Part shown: piece by piece, positions 33,331-44,975 of the stretch
Layout of the letters: each line of letters opens with the position of its first letter
How positions within the stretch are numbered: the first letter of the stretch is position 1
Assembly: GCA_013146195.2 (NCBI GenBank)
Contig: CM028379.1
Coordinates: forward strand, 160,920,437 to 160,984,436
Direction of reading: 5' to 3'
DNA length: 64,000 nucleotides
Source of the DNA: Codonopsis lanceolata
Taxonomy: Eukaryota > Streptophyta > Magnoliopsida > Asterales > Campanulaceae
Position numbers and translations under genes: made by a program
The notes under the pieces: generated by a model
The model's input: only the letters and a program-made list of their open reading frames with translations
Database searches by the model: none
What the model was told of the DNA's origin: nothing

Positions 33331-34551
33331 GCCTCAAATAGATATAAAAGGAAAATGATAGCAAAAGATATCGATTCTGCAAATATCTTGGATGCGTGAA
33401 TGGTGAGAGTGAAAAAACCATCGGCCCAAGTAAGAACTCCCTACACGACTCATTGCTGGGTATTTGGCGACCCCGTAGTTAGTGGTGTGCAATTTGAAAG
33501 AAAAATTGTAGATGGCATGAAACCTAACTTATTCATGGCACCGAATTGTTCAAAAATGACTCTGTTTAAATCTTGGTTGAAAATGTGGAAGCCTATGTAA
33601 GATACTTTTCTTGATCCTTTGAATACATTTTAACTATTTCTTTATTGATGTAATTACTTTATTTAATTACTTGCATTTTAACTATTTATTTCCACAACGA
33701 TTATGTTATGAGATATGGTTATAAGCTCCCGAAACATTGGTTCAAGACATATGTCATGTCTAAAAAATTTCTTTAGGATCTAGTAAGTTATTCTATCAAA
33801 TTAATGACATTATAAGATAATATTATTGCGTGATTTTGATAGACAATTGTATTTCGGCATATTGATTTGGCCCTGCGACTTATTCGGGAGAGACCACAAA
33901 AATATCTATCAACATTTGACAAGTACAAAAGAGCCATACTGGATGCAGGCTTCACCAATCCCCTTATACAAGAGTTCGAACTTTACAAAGAAGAACCGAA
34001 GCGTTTTAAGGTGAAAAATTGTTTCATGGAAATGCATTATGGAACTTGGAATTTTCTTGGGAAACCATCGGTTCAATGTGAAAGGATTTACTTTCCAGTC
34101 AAAGCCAAGGATCATTGGTTTGCAGTCGGCTTTGAGTTCCGGACGGGAAAGTTGACTGTGTATGACCTCGATAGAAGTCATCTAACAATAGATGAAGTTT
34201 GTGAAGTTCTCACCCCTTTTACAACCCTCATCCCATTAATTGCAATGAAAGCGAAAATAGAAATGAGTACAATTACAATTGACAGAGATATACTCACACA
34301 ACAAATGGGACTGAAGTAAGTGATCCTATTTCAACTGGATTTCATTGAATTGTCTTGTGTTGAAATTATTTATCTATGATACCTAATTTGTGGTTTGAAT
34401 GTGTCACAGGGGTGATTGTGGGATTTATGCCCTTAAGTACATTGAGTTTTTAAGCATTGACGAGTCACCTTATTATGTAATCGATGAACTTATTTCAAAG
34501 TGGAGGAAAAAGTTTGCAGTCGACGTATTTTGTGCAAACATGGATCCTTAA
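33331..34551 (+). pseudogene. Ulp1-type (C48) cysteine protease-like gene, probably transposon-borne
   Basis: Resembles the C-terminal catalytic domain of SUMO proteases (C48), a domain often carried by plant MULE and related transposons. Exons inferred: about 33331-33595, about 33695-33780, 33843-34315 and 34410-34551. The 34315/34410 join is GT-AG and restores MGLKGDCGIYAL. The triad is visible: His in KDHWFAV (~34,110), Asp in VYDLD (~34,160), Cys in GDCGIY (~34,420). In-frame stops at 33397-33399 and ~33,775 show decay upstream, while the catalytic exons are open. With MuDR transposase remains at 47-49 kb, a transposon origin is more likely than a host SUMO protease. Confidence 0.75.
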
Positions 34552-34779
34552 ATTTTTTAGAAGCCTTATTATGTTGCTACTGCTGCTGCTTGTTCTTATT
34601 TGAATGAAGAATTCGGAGATGATATTGGTCATGCATTTTCTTTATTTCACAGAGGTCATGTAAAATACAATTTATGATAATGACAATCCTTGTTTACCTT
34701 GATTAATACAATGAAATTGCTCTGTTTTTGCTTTATGTTGGGTACTACTTATATGAGTTTGTAATTGCAAATATATGTC

Positions 34780-35255
34780 AATTGAAAATGTTTGTATATT
34801 ACTCAGACAGTTTGTATATTAGTTTCATATTTGCATAGGGTAGGTTAAACTTGTAGATGATAGAGTAAATGAATCAGTTTAAAACATGTGGTTGACTTGG
34901 AGAAAGTAAGGTTGATTACTCTACTCATTTTATAAGAAATGAGTCAAGTAACTAACTCGCTTAATACTTGTGGTTGCAGAGGGTGGGGTCTATTACTCAA
35001 CCCATTCCATAAGAAATGAGTCAAGTAACTGAATTAGTTAATACTTGGGTTGATTAAGTAACTGACTCAGCTAATACTTGTGGTTTGATTAAACTTTCAT
35101 AATGCAACAGATCGATTACTCAACTCATTCTATAACAAATGAGTCAATTAACTGACTTCAATAAAGTAACTTACTTTTGTTGATTAATTGTAGAGGGTAG
35201 GGTCGATTACTCAACCCAATCTATAACAAATGAGTCAAGTAACTGACTTCATTTT
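34780..35255. repeat. Dispersed short repeats with ACTCAACCCATTCTATAA / AATGAGTCAAGTAACTGA
   Basis: Four or five copies of a ~50-bp phrase containing GATTACTCAACYCATTCTAT and AATGAGTCAAGTAACTGACT occur between 34,915 and 35,250, with weaker versions at 38,615-38,665. The start (34,805-34,865) has a direct-repeat partner at 49,506-49,565. Otherwise 34,552-35,797 shows no gene. Confidence 0.65.
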
Positions 35256-35797
35256 ATTTTATCTTGCTTAAAGTGATAAAACAAGGTTGTAAGCCTACTT
35301 GCTGATATTCAGTAGGAAGAACTTTTAGACTTGCTAAAGTCTAATCAATTTGATTAACAACAAACCTATGTTTTGACTAAGTTAAATCATGCAAGACATT
35401 ATTTACTCAACCTATTGAATTTCACAAGGATAAATCTATTAAAGTGAAGTGATCTAAATTCAGTATGTGTGAAACTGTAATTATTTATAATTAAGTTATT
35501 TGTTGTGTTCGGAACTAAAGTTTTATATAATGTATTTAAGTAATTCTAAATCATTCTTGTTTCAACAATCTTCTCCTAATTACTTAAAGACATTTGCCTA
35601 AGCAAAGAGCACTAATAAATAAAACAGTTAAGCAGTTTCTAAATTTATAAGCTCAGAAATATTGTCCATGTAGCAGGTGTTAGTAAAACAACAATTTTAT
35701 TAAACTAATCACTTTGGATAAAATATTAAACTTAAGTATTTCAATTTAATTGAGTTTAAGAGATACAAAAGAGTTTTTAGTGTTTCTCTAAAGCAAT

Positions 35798-36583
35798 TCA
35801 ATCTTGTGCAGCTTCATCAGTATCTTCATCAGAAGATTTTTCAGCAGCAACTTTTGTTGTTGCATCTAGTTGTTTAGCTGCTTTGATTAATCTCTGTTTA
35901 AGGCCTGTAATATTCTGTTTGTAAACTGTAGCCTTTGCAGTAGACTCACCTGTAGTATATGCAGCTTGAACTGCAGCAGAGATGGAGTCCTGGATAAAGG
36001 GTAGAACAACTTGAATCTGCAGCTGTAATCCTTGAACCTGCTGGTTCATCTGCTGTTGCACTCCTTGAATTTGTTGATTTAGTTGCTGGTTCATGTCCTT
36101 GAGGTCTTATTTGATATGAACCTGAGTGATCCTTAACATGTCCAAGGCTTCATAATAGGTTGAACCTTTAGGAAAGAGATGTGCATGGGCATCAGAAGTT
36201 GATGTGGAAGGGACATCGGTAGGAACATCAGTTGGTGTAGGAGCATCTGGTGTTGATGTAGTAGTTTCTGTTGTTGGAGTAGTTGGAGTGGAGGGTGCAT
36301 CAGAGACTTCATCAACTGTAGAAGATATAGGAGTAGAATTTGAAAATATGATCTCCTGTTTAGTTGGCTTGTTCAGTGCATCCTTAATGATCTCCTGATG
36401 TTTCTGTCTCTTTTGATATGCTAGCCTAGCAGGAGAAAATATTTTAACAGCAGTATCACTATCATCATCATCATTACCATCTTCAAAATTTTCATCATCT
36501 GATTTTTCATCATCATCCTCATCTTCTTCAGAATCTTCTTCCTCTTTAGCTTGTTGTTTAGAAGAGCTGGAGTTGTAATTCAC
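35798..36583 (-). pseudogene. Acidic, Thr/Pro-rich and Gln-rich coiled-coil ORF, broken by one stop
   Basis: Two minus-strand ORFs (36583-36107 and 36094-35798) lie in the same frame and are separated by a single TAA. Together about 260 residues: an acidic Glu/Asp stretch, a Thr/Pro-rich segment, then a Gln-rich heptad-like region (QQLNQQIQGVQQQMNQQ) and an acidic end. It continues the frame region of 37.9-36.6 kb. I do not recognise a family. The composition suggests a structural or nucleic-acid-associated accessory protein of a transposon. It lies about 1.2 kb beyond the Ulp1-like gene on the opposite strand. Confidence 0.55.
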
Positions 36584-37870
36584 TAGAGGAAGAGCAAAAG
36601 TGGCATCTGTTGGTATATCTTCAACAGGTTGATTGACCTCTTCATTTATACCAGCTGCTGGAAAGGGCTCTTGGCTATCTGAAATTAATGTAGATAGAGT
36701 GAAGGGGGTTTGGTGTATGTCAACATTAGGTCTGGGAGATGGGGGTAGGATGAAGGATGGAGGTTGAATAAGGATAGGTTGGGGTGAAGTAGGTGATGAA
36801 GGAATGGTAGGTTCTGATTGAGGTTCAGTAGATGGAAATAGGGTTTTGTGGGGCTCAGCAGATGTTGATGCTCCTCCTGCCTTGAAGGTGGTTGGTTTTG
36901 AGGTTCAGAAGTAGCAGGGAAGGGAATGCATGTTTCATGGTTTGATTTAGCAGTTTTTCTCTACCTCTTCCTAGCATACTTTTTGCCAGCGGGTTTGACA
37001 GGTGCATCACCAGTGGGTCTAGCAACTGTAGCTTCTGCAGTTGTAGTTGCAGTTACTTTTTCATTTATCTCTTCTTATTAATTAGCAAATTTCTCCTTAT
37101 GCTTTTTCTTTTTGGAGCCTTAGGTACCACAAACTTGTTTGAGTTAGTAGCCTAGGTGATATCTCCTGAAGCATACTTCCTTCCAGTCACTGCTTGAATC
37201 ACGTCACTAGCTGCCACACTGCTAACAACAAACATTTATCTCTCTCAGAAAGTGGGTAATGATGAGGTAGTAGGTGATTTTGAATTTGACTGGGTTCTTC
37301 ATGTATCTCTTCATATTGTCAAAAATTAGTTCAACTAAAACAACAGCCCAGTTGACTTTTTCTCCCACCACAATGGCAGCCATCAGTGTCAATTGGTCTT
37401 CAGTAACCTTGTCTTTTGCCCCAGATTTGACAATTAGGCATTTGTCTAAAATAGAAGCTAGGACATAATAAAGGGGCTGGAAGATATTTTTCTTTTTATC
37501 TGCAGCTATAGGTACATAGACATTTCCCATCATAACAATCCATTCACCAGACACAATTTCCTTGCTAATTTCAGATAGACATGAACTTGCAGTGTTGATT
37601 TTGGGAAATACATTCTAAATGGTTTAGGTATCAAACACTACATCTGTCTCATTGATGTTTCCAGAAAGGGAGTTTGGTGTATTTGGTGTGGGTTGCATCC
37701 GTTGAAAGAATAACTCTATTAAAGTTTGACTGTAGTTGGTTATGTTGAAGGCCAGAAGGGGAAGAAGTCCAGAATTTGTGAGCAACTGGACCAATTCGCA
37801 GCCAATGTCAATTTTGTTCAGTGTGGGGACATCCAAAATGTATCATAGGTCGGAGTTATCAGTCATTGCA
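36584..37870 (-). pseudogene. Degenerate coding region of unrecognised transposon-type protein
   Basis: On the minus strand, ORFs 37836-37624 and 37554-37222 are separated by stops but read as one ancestral protein. It contains an all-alpha stretch (NWAVVLVELIFDNMKRYM...FKITYYLIITHFLREI) of the sort found in uncharacterised plant transposon ORFs. A basic block follows near 37,000 (KPAGKKYARKR-like). It leads into the acidic/Gln-rich ORF at 36,583. No catalytic motif was seen, and several in-frame stops make it a pseudogene. Function unknown. Confidence 0.5.
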
Positions 37871-38788
37871 CCTGAGTTCAAAAAGAAACCAAGGTTTTAG
37901 AGTTTTGGGGAAGAAGACGAAATATAGAAGGCAGTTGCAAAAAGAAAGGAGAGAAAACTTTTTGAAGATTTTTCAGTTTGTGAGTTTTTGAAAAGTTCCC
38001 AAAATGATTGAGGGGGGTTATATCAAGAAGCCTTTTGGGATAAGTGAGTGATAAATATGAGGGCTTATTTGATTAAAAAAAAATGCCTTGAAACCGTAAA
38101 GAGTTTTTGGGTCTCGCGTCAACAATTAAAGTTTGGATAGTTTTAGTGGAATGTGTCTACTCTGCCATCAGTTTGAGAAGGTGAGCAATTTTAGAGACAT
38201 GATGATGTGTCAACATTAGCTGATATAAAGTACATGTGTATGTGGCTCATAATTAAAGAAGGATGAAGAAGTAAGGGTAAAGTTGGAAAAGTGTTATCCT
38301 AAAAAAGAAAGTTTCAAACAAGACAATTATTTTGAGACGTACAAAACATGAAAGTAGGACATTAATTTAGGGATGGGGAGAGTATAAGTCGTTTTGGTAG
38401 AGTTTTTTTGTTCCAAAATAGATGTCACTTTGCAATTTTCAATGAACTTTTTTTTTTCTAATTTTACCCATATTTATTGACTCCGTAACTTGTCTTTGAT
38501 TCTTTGGGCAAAAGTATTAAAAGCTACCTCATTAATGTTTGAAATAAAGTAAATAAGGTAATATTAGTCTTTGCAATATGTTTCCTTTAGACAACATGTC
38601 AGCAAACTACTGATATTAGTAGGTCGATTACTTAATCAATTGTATAACACATGATTCAGATAACTGAATCACTAAATAACAAAAAGTTTCATTAATTACG
38701 CTTAGTAATAAAATGTTCATATGAAATATCTAGATTCAAGTAATAATACACTACAATTAAACACTATGAAATATCTAGAAATAGTGTT

Positions 38789-39278
38789 TCATTTGAACAT
38801 TGCCATAATCAGACCAACAACAATTGTCCAAATTAGGAGAATTGCACAAAAATTACATTGAGCTCTTTCTTTTGAATTAAAAAATTGTTCTTCCAGTTTT
38901 TTTGCTTGTACCTTGAGCTTTTCCTTCTTTATCTTCAATTTTTCAGCTTGTTGAACCACTTGTCGGAGTTGCCTTTCAAGTTTCTCAACCTCATGCTTCA
39001 AATCCAGTAGTTGTGATCTAAGTTGTCCACAAATAACAATTTTTTTTATCTTTCAGGCAGTGATGGGCCAATTCAAGCAAAAAACTTACAGTGGTTAACT
39101 TGATCCTGAGATTGAAAATCAAAAAAAAAAATAAACATCTGTATATAATTAATAATGAAAAAAGAAAAAAAAATATAACCTTATAGTTTGCACATCCAAT
39201 GAACCTTCTACTTGGGTTTTCGTCACTCCAAGATGTCCATATAGATGTGTAAACACCACAATTGCAAACTCTTGTCAA
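38789..39278 (-). pseudogene. GRF zinc-finger / coiled-coil / membrane-anchor gene fragment
   Basis: 39278-39182 encodes CNCGVYTSIWTSWSDENPS-RRF-GC, a GRF-type zinc finger (Cys-x-Cys ... Cys). It is followed by a GT donor and, after CAG near 39,108, a second exon whose DQVNHCKFFA is cut by TGA where Trp is expected. A frameshift leads to a Lys/Glu-rich coiled coil and a hydrophobic C-terminal helix (38,870-38,790: ILLIWTIVVGLIMAMF). GRF-finger plus coiled coil plus membrane anchor is a recurrent plant gene type that is often found inside transposons. Broken here. It lies 4.2 kb from the Ulp1-like gene, opposite strand. Confidence 0.7.
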
Positions 39279-39727
39279 ATTGTAGTCATATGATTTGAGT
39301 TCATTGTCTTAGAAAATTGGGGTTTCCATTTTTTGGGAATCAATTTTGTTTGAGTTAGCCCTAGGTTGAGTTGTTAGTTGTTGGATGAGAGAGATTATGG
39401 GCGTTGGAATTGAGGGAGTGTGTGCGTTGGATTATCGGTAGAAGCTCTAGGTCAAGAAGACAAGAACTATTGGAGGAAGAGTTTTAAGTTGAAGTGAATT
39501 ATCAGTATGAAGCGTTTCAATATATATCCCACCCTTGTTTTTCAAATTTTAGGGGAATATGGAATTGGAGGGACTTTTCAATTTTTTTGTGAAAAATACG
39601 AAAAACTTATTACGTATTACCTAGTTATCAAGCCCTTGTCAATTTTTTTTTGTTATTTTCATACTATTACATATGTATCAAAAAATAACTATGAATTAGT
39701 AATTAAATTAAAGATAAGTAACACAAC

Positions 39728-40185
39728 TTAACGTAACATAACCTTACGTCTTATCAGATGACAACGCTACGTTACGTCTTATCATAACACAATGTAACGT
39801 CACGTAACATTAGGTCTTATCATAACGTAACGTAACGTCTTATCATAACACAATGTAACGTCACGTAACATTAGGTCTTATCATAACATAACGTAACATC
39901 TTATCATAACACAACGTAACGTCACGTAACATTAGGTCTTAACGTTATGTCTTATCATAATACAATGCAACGTCACGTAACATTAGGTCTTATCATAACG
40001 TAATGTTACGTCTTATCATAAAACAACGTAACGTCACGTAACATTAGGTCTTATCATAACGTAATGTAACGTCTTATCATAATGCAATGTTACGTCACGT
40101 AACATTAGGTCTTATCATAACGTAACGTTACGTCTTATCATAACACAACGTAATGTCACGTAACATTAGGTCTAATCATTTCAAA
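39728..40185. repeat. 63-bp minisatellite, about 7 copies
   Basis: CACGTAACATTAGGTCTTA recurs seven times at about 63-bp intervals (one unit shortened). Each unit contains two related halves ending CTTATCATAA and several ACGT/GTAACGTTAC palindromes. It is rich in CpG despite the AT-rich setting. Confidence 0.9.
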
Positions 40186-40189
40186 GCTC

Positions 40190-43100
40190 GATTTTGAGTG
40201 GACGTGTTTCTTGGAAAGGCAGTGATTCATGATTTCGATATTAAGTCACTTCTAGGAAGTATGAATTTGGACAGCTTTGTGACTTAAATTGAGGTTTTCA
40301 ATACCAAGAAAGATAGATGAATTTTGAGGACAGAGAGTATTGAAAAGAAGTTGTGTTGATATTGATGAGCAAAAAAAATAGTATAGCAAGTTTCGTACAA
40401 AATAAGTTTAGGAAATATAATAGGTTTTAAACTTACAAATGTTCAAATAGATAATTTATGGGGCATTCTGAATCATCTACACAATCCTCAGCAATCTCCC
40501 AAATCTATAGAATTTTGGAACAAAAATAATTTCAAAAATATTTTGAAAGTATATTTTCAAGAAAAAGTTTTGCAAAACAGTGAAGATCTTTGTGTTCTTT
40601 GTTTACCAAAAGAAACTTTCATGCCTTTCTGAGTTATCCATACAGTCTTCAACAATCTCCTGAGTCTTCTAGTCATTCTAGAACAAGGAAGAAAAAGTGT
40701 TTTGAAAACTTTTTTTTTAGAAAGATTAGTGAAATATATTTTTGAAATGCTATCAATATTCCTAAACGTTTTAAGTCAAAGATATCGTTCCACAAGGTTG
40801 ATCAGCAAAGTTAAATTCTGAAACCAATTTTGATGATTAGTTTCAGTAGAGTGTGAAGAGTGCTGATATAAGAATAGGAACATCAGAAGTGAGAGTCTGC
40901 TGTTTAGGGATAGCCAACAGAGTTTTGAGTCTGCTGGTTCAACTGATAACCTAAAGAATGTATACAACAGTGATGAATGTCTGCTGATATTAATGCTTGG
41001 GGATGCATGATTATCAGTTATCTTGAACATACTTATGAGGTCAGCAATGTGATTGCTGTAATACCAATTAGTTAAAAAAAAATTGTGTTCAAGAATGATA
41101 GAAGTCTACTAATTTTGAAAGATAGGTGATCAGTAGATTAAGGTTTGCTGATATCAATGGTTAGGAATATGAGGATTGATCAGCAAAGATTGAGATATGA
41201 TGTTTTCAAGTGATAAGAGTAGCAAGAAAGCCGGCATAGATGAGGATCTGCTAGTTGAAGATGGTCAGCAGAATTGTTGAGTCTGCTGAAAGCAGTGTTT
41301 TAGAGTCTGCTGATAAAGAAGGATCAGCAGGGTTTGGAGTCTGCTAAAGGAAAGTGTAACTTTAGGAGGTAAGCAGACTAGAAGGTTGCTGAATAAGTAT
41401 GATACATCAGATATGAAAGTCTGCATATACCAATTATATAAACAATGTTTCAGCAATTTTATCCTTTTAGGAATGCCTCGGCTTTTGGAAGGATAAACCA
41501 TAGGCTTCATTGGCATGGATTAGCTAATGACCATGCTCCTCCTCAACAGAATCCCGATAAGTGAGTAGAGCAATAGAAGCGACATATATACAACAATTAT
41601 CTTAGTTAAAAATACTTGTATCACAAATAAGCAAGCAGCTTATACTAAGTTTTACTGAAGGTAGTGGTAAATTAATATCTATCACTTCAAGATCAACAAC
41701 TAAGGATGATGACTATCTTTTAGGTAAGAAAGTCAATTGTTCAAGACTCAAGAGAGATGAGATAAATTTTGAGCATGGTTGTCTTGAACAGAGGAAGCAG
41801 CAAATAAGAAGCTGCTAGTTCCGCAGAAGGTCATTCTTCCAACAGCAGTTTATGGAGTCTGCTGATGTGAAGTGTTTGAGACCAAATTTTGGATGGAAAT
41901 GAAGATTCACCAGAACATCATGGGTTAAGGTGAGATCTTCAATTTATGGGAAAGGAGTTGCTAGGTAAGTAGTCCTTTCAAAGAAATCCATAACTAAAGT
42001 TGTCCATATTCCAACATTGATTCTTCTGATGAGATTTCTACCAGTAATCATTGAAGTTTTCAACCAAAATAAGGTTCTTTTAAGAATTAAAGAAACCAAT
42101 TGATCTAGTTGTAATGACAGCAGTTAAGGCAAAGATTGTCATTAAACCAGGAATCAACTTAGTCTTTTAAGCACTAGAAGTTTTGATAAAAAAAAACTTT
42201 AAAGTCTTCTGTGCTATCTGAGTCACATGTAAAAATTGTAGATCAGATTTATAAGACTATTATTTAAAGAATAGATCCTGGGATTATCTCATAAGAATTA
42301 TCATTTTGTTGAATAGAGATACTCGAGGTTAAGGATTGGTTTGTTGTTGGGTCAACAACAGAGTTATGCTTGCTATTGTGGATCTGAAATGAATACTGTG
42401 ATGTGAAGATCAAAATCCATAGGCAAACACAAGAGTTCATGCTATCAAACGATGTACAAGCAAAGGCAGATAGACATGAAGTAAAGTTGCTTTGAACAAG
42501 TTTTCATTTAGATCAAAATATACTTTGAATATAAAGAGGATCTAAAGATTACAAGATTCATTACAACTTCCGATGACTTAAACTACTCCTATTAAACAAC
42601 TAATCTAAACACCTGATACATTTCTAAAGATAAAAATGTTACAAGGAGGTGTCTATGAAGACCATGGACCCAGATCCGTCTAACCGGTTGGCAAACAGAG
42701 TATAGGTCCAAATCAAGGGACTCAAAGTGAGCCAAGGAGAGAGCGGGGCTCATCCTTTTCTCCTCTTTAACAGGTTTTCTCTATCCTAGATGTGCTGCAT
42801 AAACATCTTCCAGATAACTAGATATCAGTTCTAATGCAGACACTCATCCTTGGGGGTTTGAGAGGTGAAATCCGAGGAAAATCACATTTGGCTCGCTGAA
42901 GATAGGAGGATCTTCTAAACGAGAAGGAGCAATCAAATGTGAACTAAGATAGAGAGAAACGGGAGATATATGCTAAATGGTTGTTGAGGAAAATCTTCAT
43001 ACAATAGGAATCCTCGAAACAAACCAAACAACTTTCGGGGAATAGAAAGAATAATTCAAAGTTGTTGAGAGAGAAACTTGATCTAGTGCTAAAAATTCTC

Positions 43101-44975
43101 CTAAGTAACATTCTGAAATGAAGGGATTTTGTATCAGCGTCTATCATAGTGTTTGGAGGTAGTTTGCAAGTGATAGAGATGAAGGAGGGATGTCTTTATT
43201 TATACTTGCTGAGGCAAGACTAAGGACCGGTAAACTAATAAAGTGCGAAAGGTCCTTTCATCTACTCACTGTAAAGTCATAAAGGCTTATGTGAGAGATG
43301 AGTCAATTCCTAGATATCCGGTAAAATTTTCTCCCCGAGAAGCCCAAAAAGTTGAGAAGACAAGTCGACTTTCTTGAGAAGATAAAAGGGCTTTTGATTT
43401 GTCAACACGATTTTTTAGTAAGATTTGACAAAACAACTTTTCATAAAACAATTTTGAAGAAATCGTTTTACCTTTTTAAACATTTTGTTTTCCTTTACCG
43501 AGAATCTAAGGAATTTGTCATTATGCTTTAAGAAGTAGTCAATTTTGAAAAGCTTTGCCTCAACCTTTGTAGAAATTGCAAAGATACACATATATGTTGC
43601 ACAATGCCTACTAAGGTGGAAACTCCTATAAGTCAGCACACCGAACTGAGCTTATGAAGTTTATTGCATCAAGAAAGATCATCGAAGAAGGAGAATTGAT
43701 GTTGCAAATACACAGCAGATCAAATATAACTTCGAATAAAAGACATCAATTCAGATTGGTAATGTATATCATACTTAAAGGAAGAGAAGGAATCAAAGAA
43801 CATAGTATGATAAACAATTACTCAAGTATTCATATTTGCAGATAAAAACAAAGATGAACAGAGCATGCAAATATAAACAATGTGCAGTGAAGATTTATTC
43901 CTGAATATCAGAGAGTAGGAAAGATGAAACAGATATTAGTCATAAATCAAAGTACCCAATGAGAAGAAGATATGACTGATGCAAAGGAGTAGAGATTCGC
44001 AAGTCAGTCAGGAAAATTATGCGGGTAGAGAGACAATCAAAGGTAGCTAGATGATCTTTTGAGAAAATATGTATTCCTGAATGAAAATCAAGAAGACCAT
44101 CAGTAACACTTTGCGAGCTTTTGAAAGCACTAGAGACAATAAAAAGATATAGGAATAAGTATTTCAATCAGATCAGAAAGAAGAGGAAGGAAGGAACATG
44201 ATCTTGAATATCTTAATCCTTCTGGGTCTCAGTGCATAGAGAATAAGGAGCACCGGACTTGGAATGCACCTTTATTGACAGTCACATTCAGATCAATGAA
44301 GACGTCTTCCCAAATGAGCCTTTAGGAATCTGAGCTATTGTGTCTGTAGTAGATGTTTCTTAAGGAATGATTTCATTTGCGACATTTTAGATAATTTTTA
44401 TTCAAATTTCTTAGTGGCTGATACGGATGTCTCTTTGAAATATAGACTAAGTCCCCAGAAACTAAATATCATAAAACAGAGGGATCAATCAAAGTTTCAT
44501 GATATAGAGTTTTTGACTCTTAATCTTTTTCATAAGATGAATCAGAGATCAGATAAAATTCTTTCAGAGTAGAGTTGCAGAATTTTAACTAAGAAATTTT
44601 CTCTCGAGAGGGTGTTAGATTGATAACAATCGTTAGCCTCGTGTCAAGAGAATTTGAATGTCAAATTCCATTATTATGAAGCATCCATCGAAGTTTTTTA
44701 TATACATCTGAAAAAGAAATTATTCATAGTGCCAATGGATATATGTATATATCTGTCTTATGAATAAGTTCTTACAATCATCAAGGTGAAAGTATCTTTC
44801 TCAAATGATTTTTGAAAAACAAAGAGTATTTAGATATAAACCTGGTTTTCAAAAAAATTTCAATGAAATCCTTGCCAAAAGTTTTGAGAATTTTTTTTGA
44901 CATGCATTTGGAATGAGATTTTGAGGATCAAACTCTCAAGTGGTTAGACCTGACATAAAGCTTGAAGAGCTTGAA
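40190..44975. other. Gene-free region, probably interior of a non-coding LTR element
   Basis: No ORF of note on either strand. The word GTCTGCTG(A/G) recurs at least ten times between 40,900 and 41,880 (e.g. GAGTCTGCTGAAAG, GAGTCTGCTGATAA) and again beyond 45,120, which ties this stretch to the LTR-like sequence to its right. No gag or pol similarity was found by eye. If one retroelement, it is a large non-autonomous one on the minus strand. Confidence 0.4.

Noticed and set aside
33400..33600. The 66-residue ORF starting MVRVKKPSAQ as an independent gene
   Set aside because: It continues an upstream frame through a TGA and reads as the first part of the Ulp1-like gene, so it was merged there.
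34915..35250. A CRISPR-like array of regularly spaced repeats
   Set aside because: Repeats are imperfect and irregularly spaced in a plant nuclear setting; they fit transposon subterminal repeats better.
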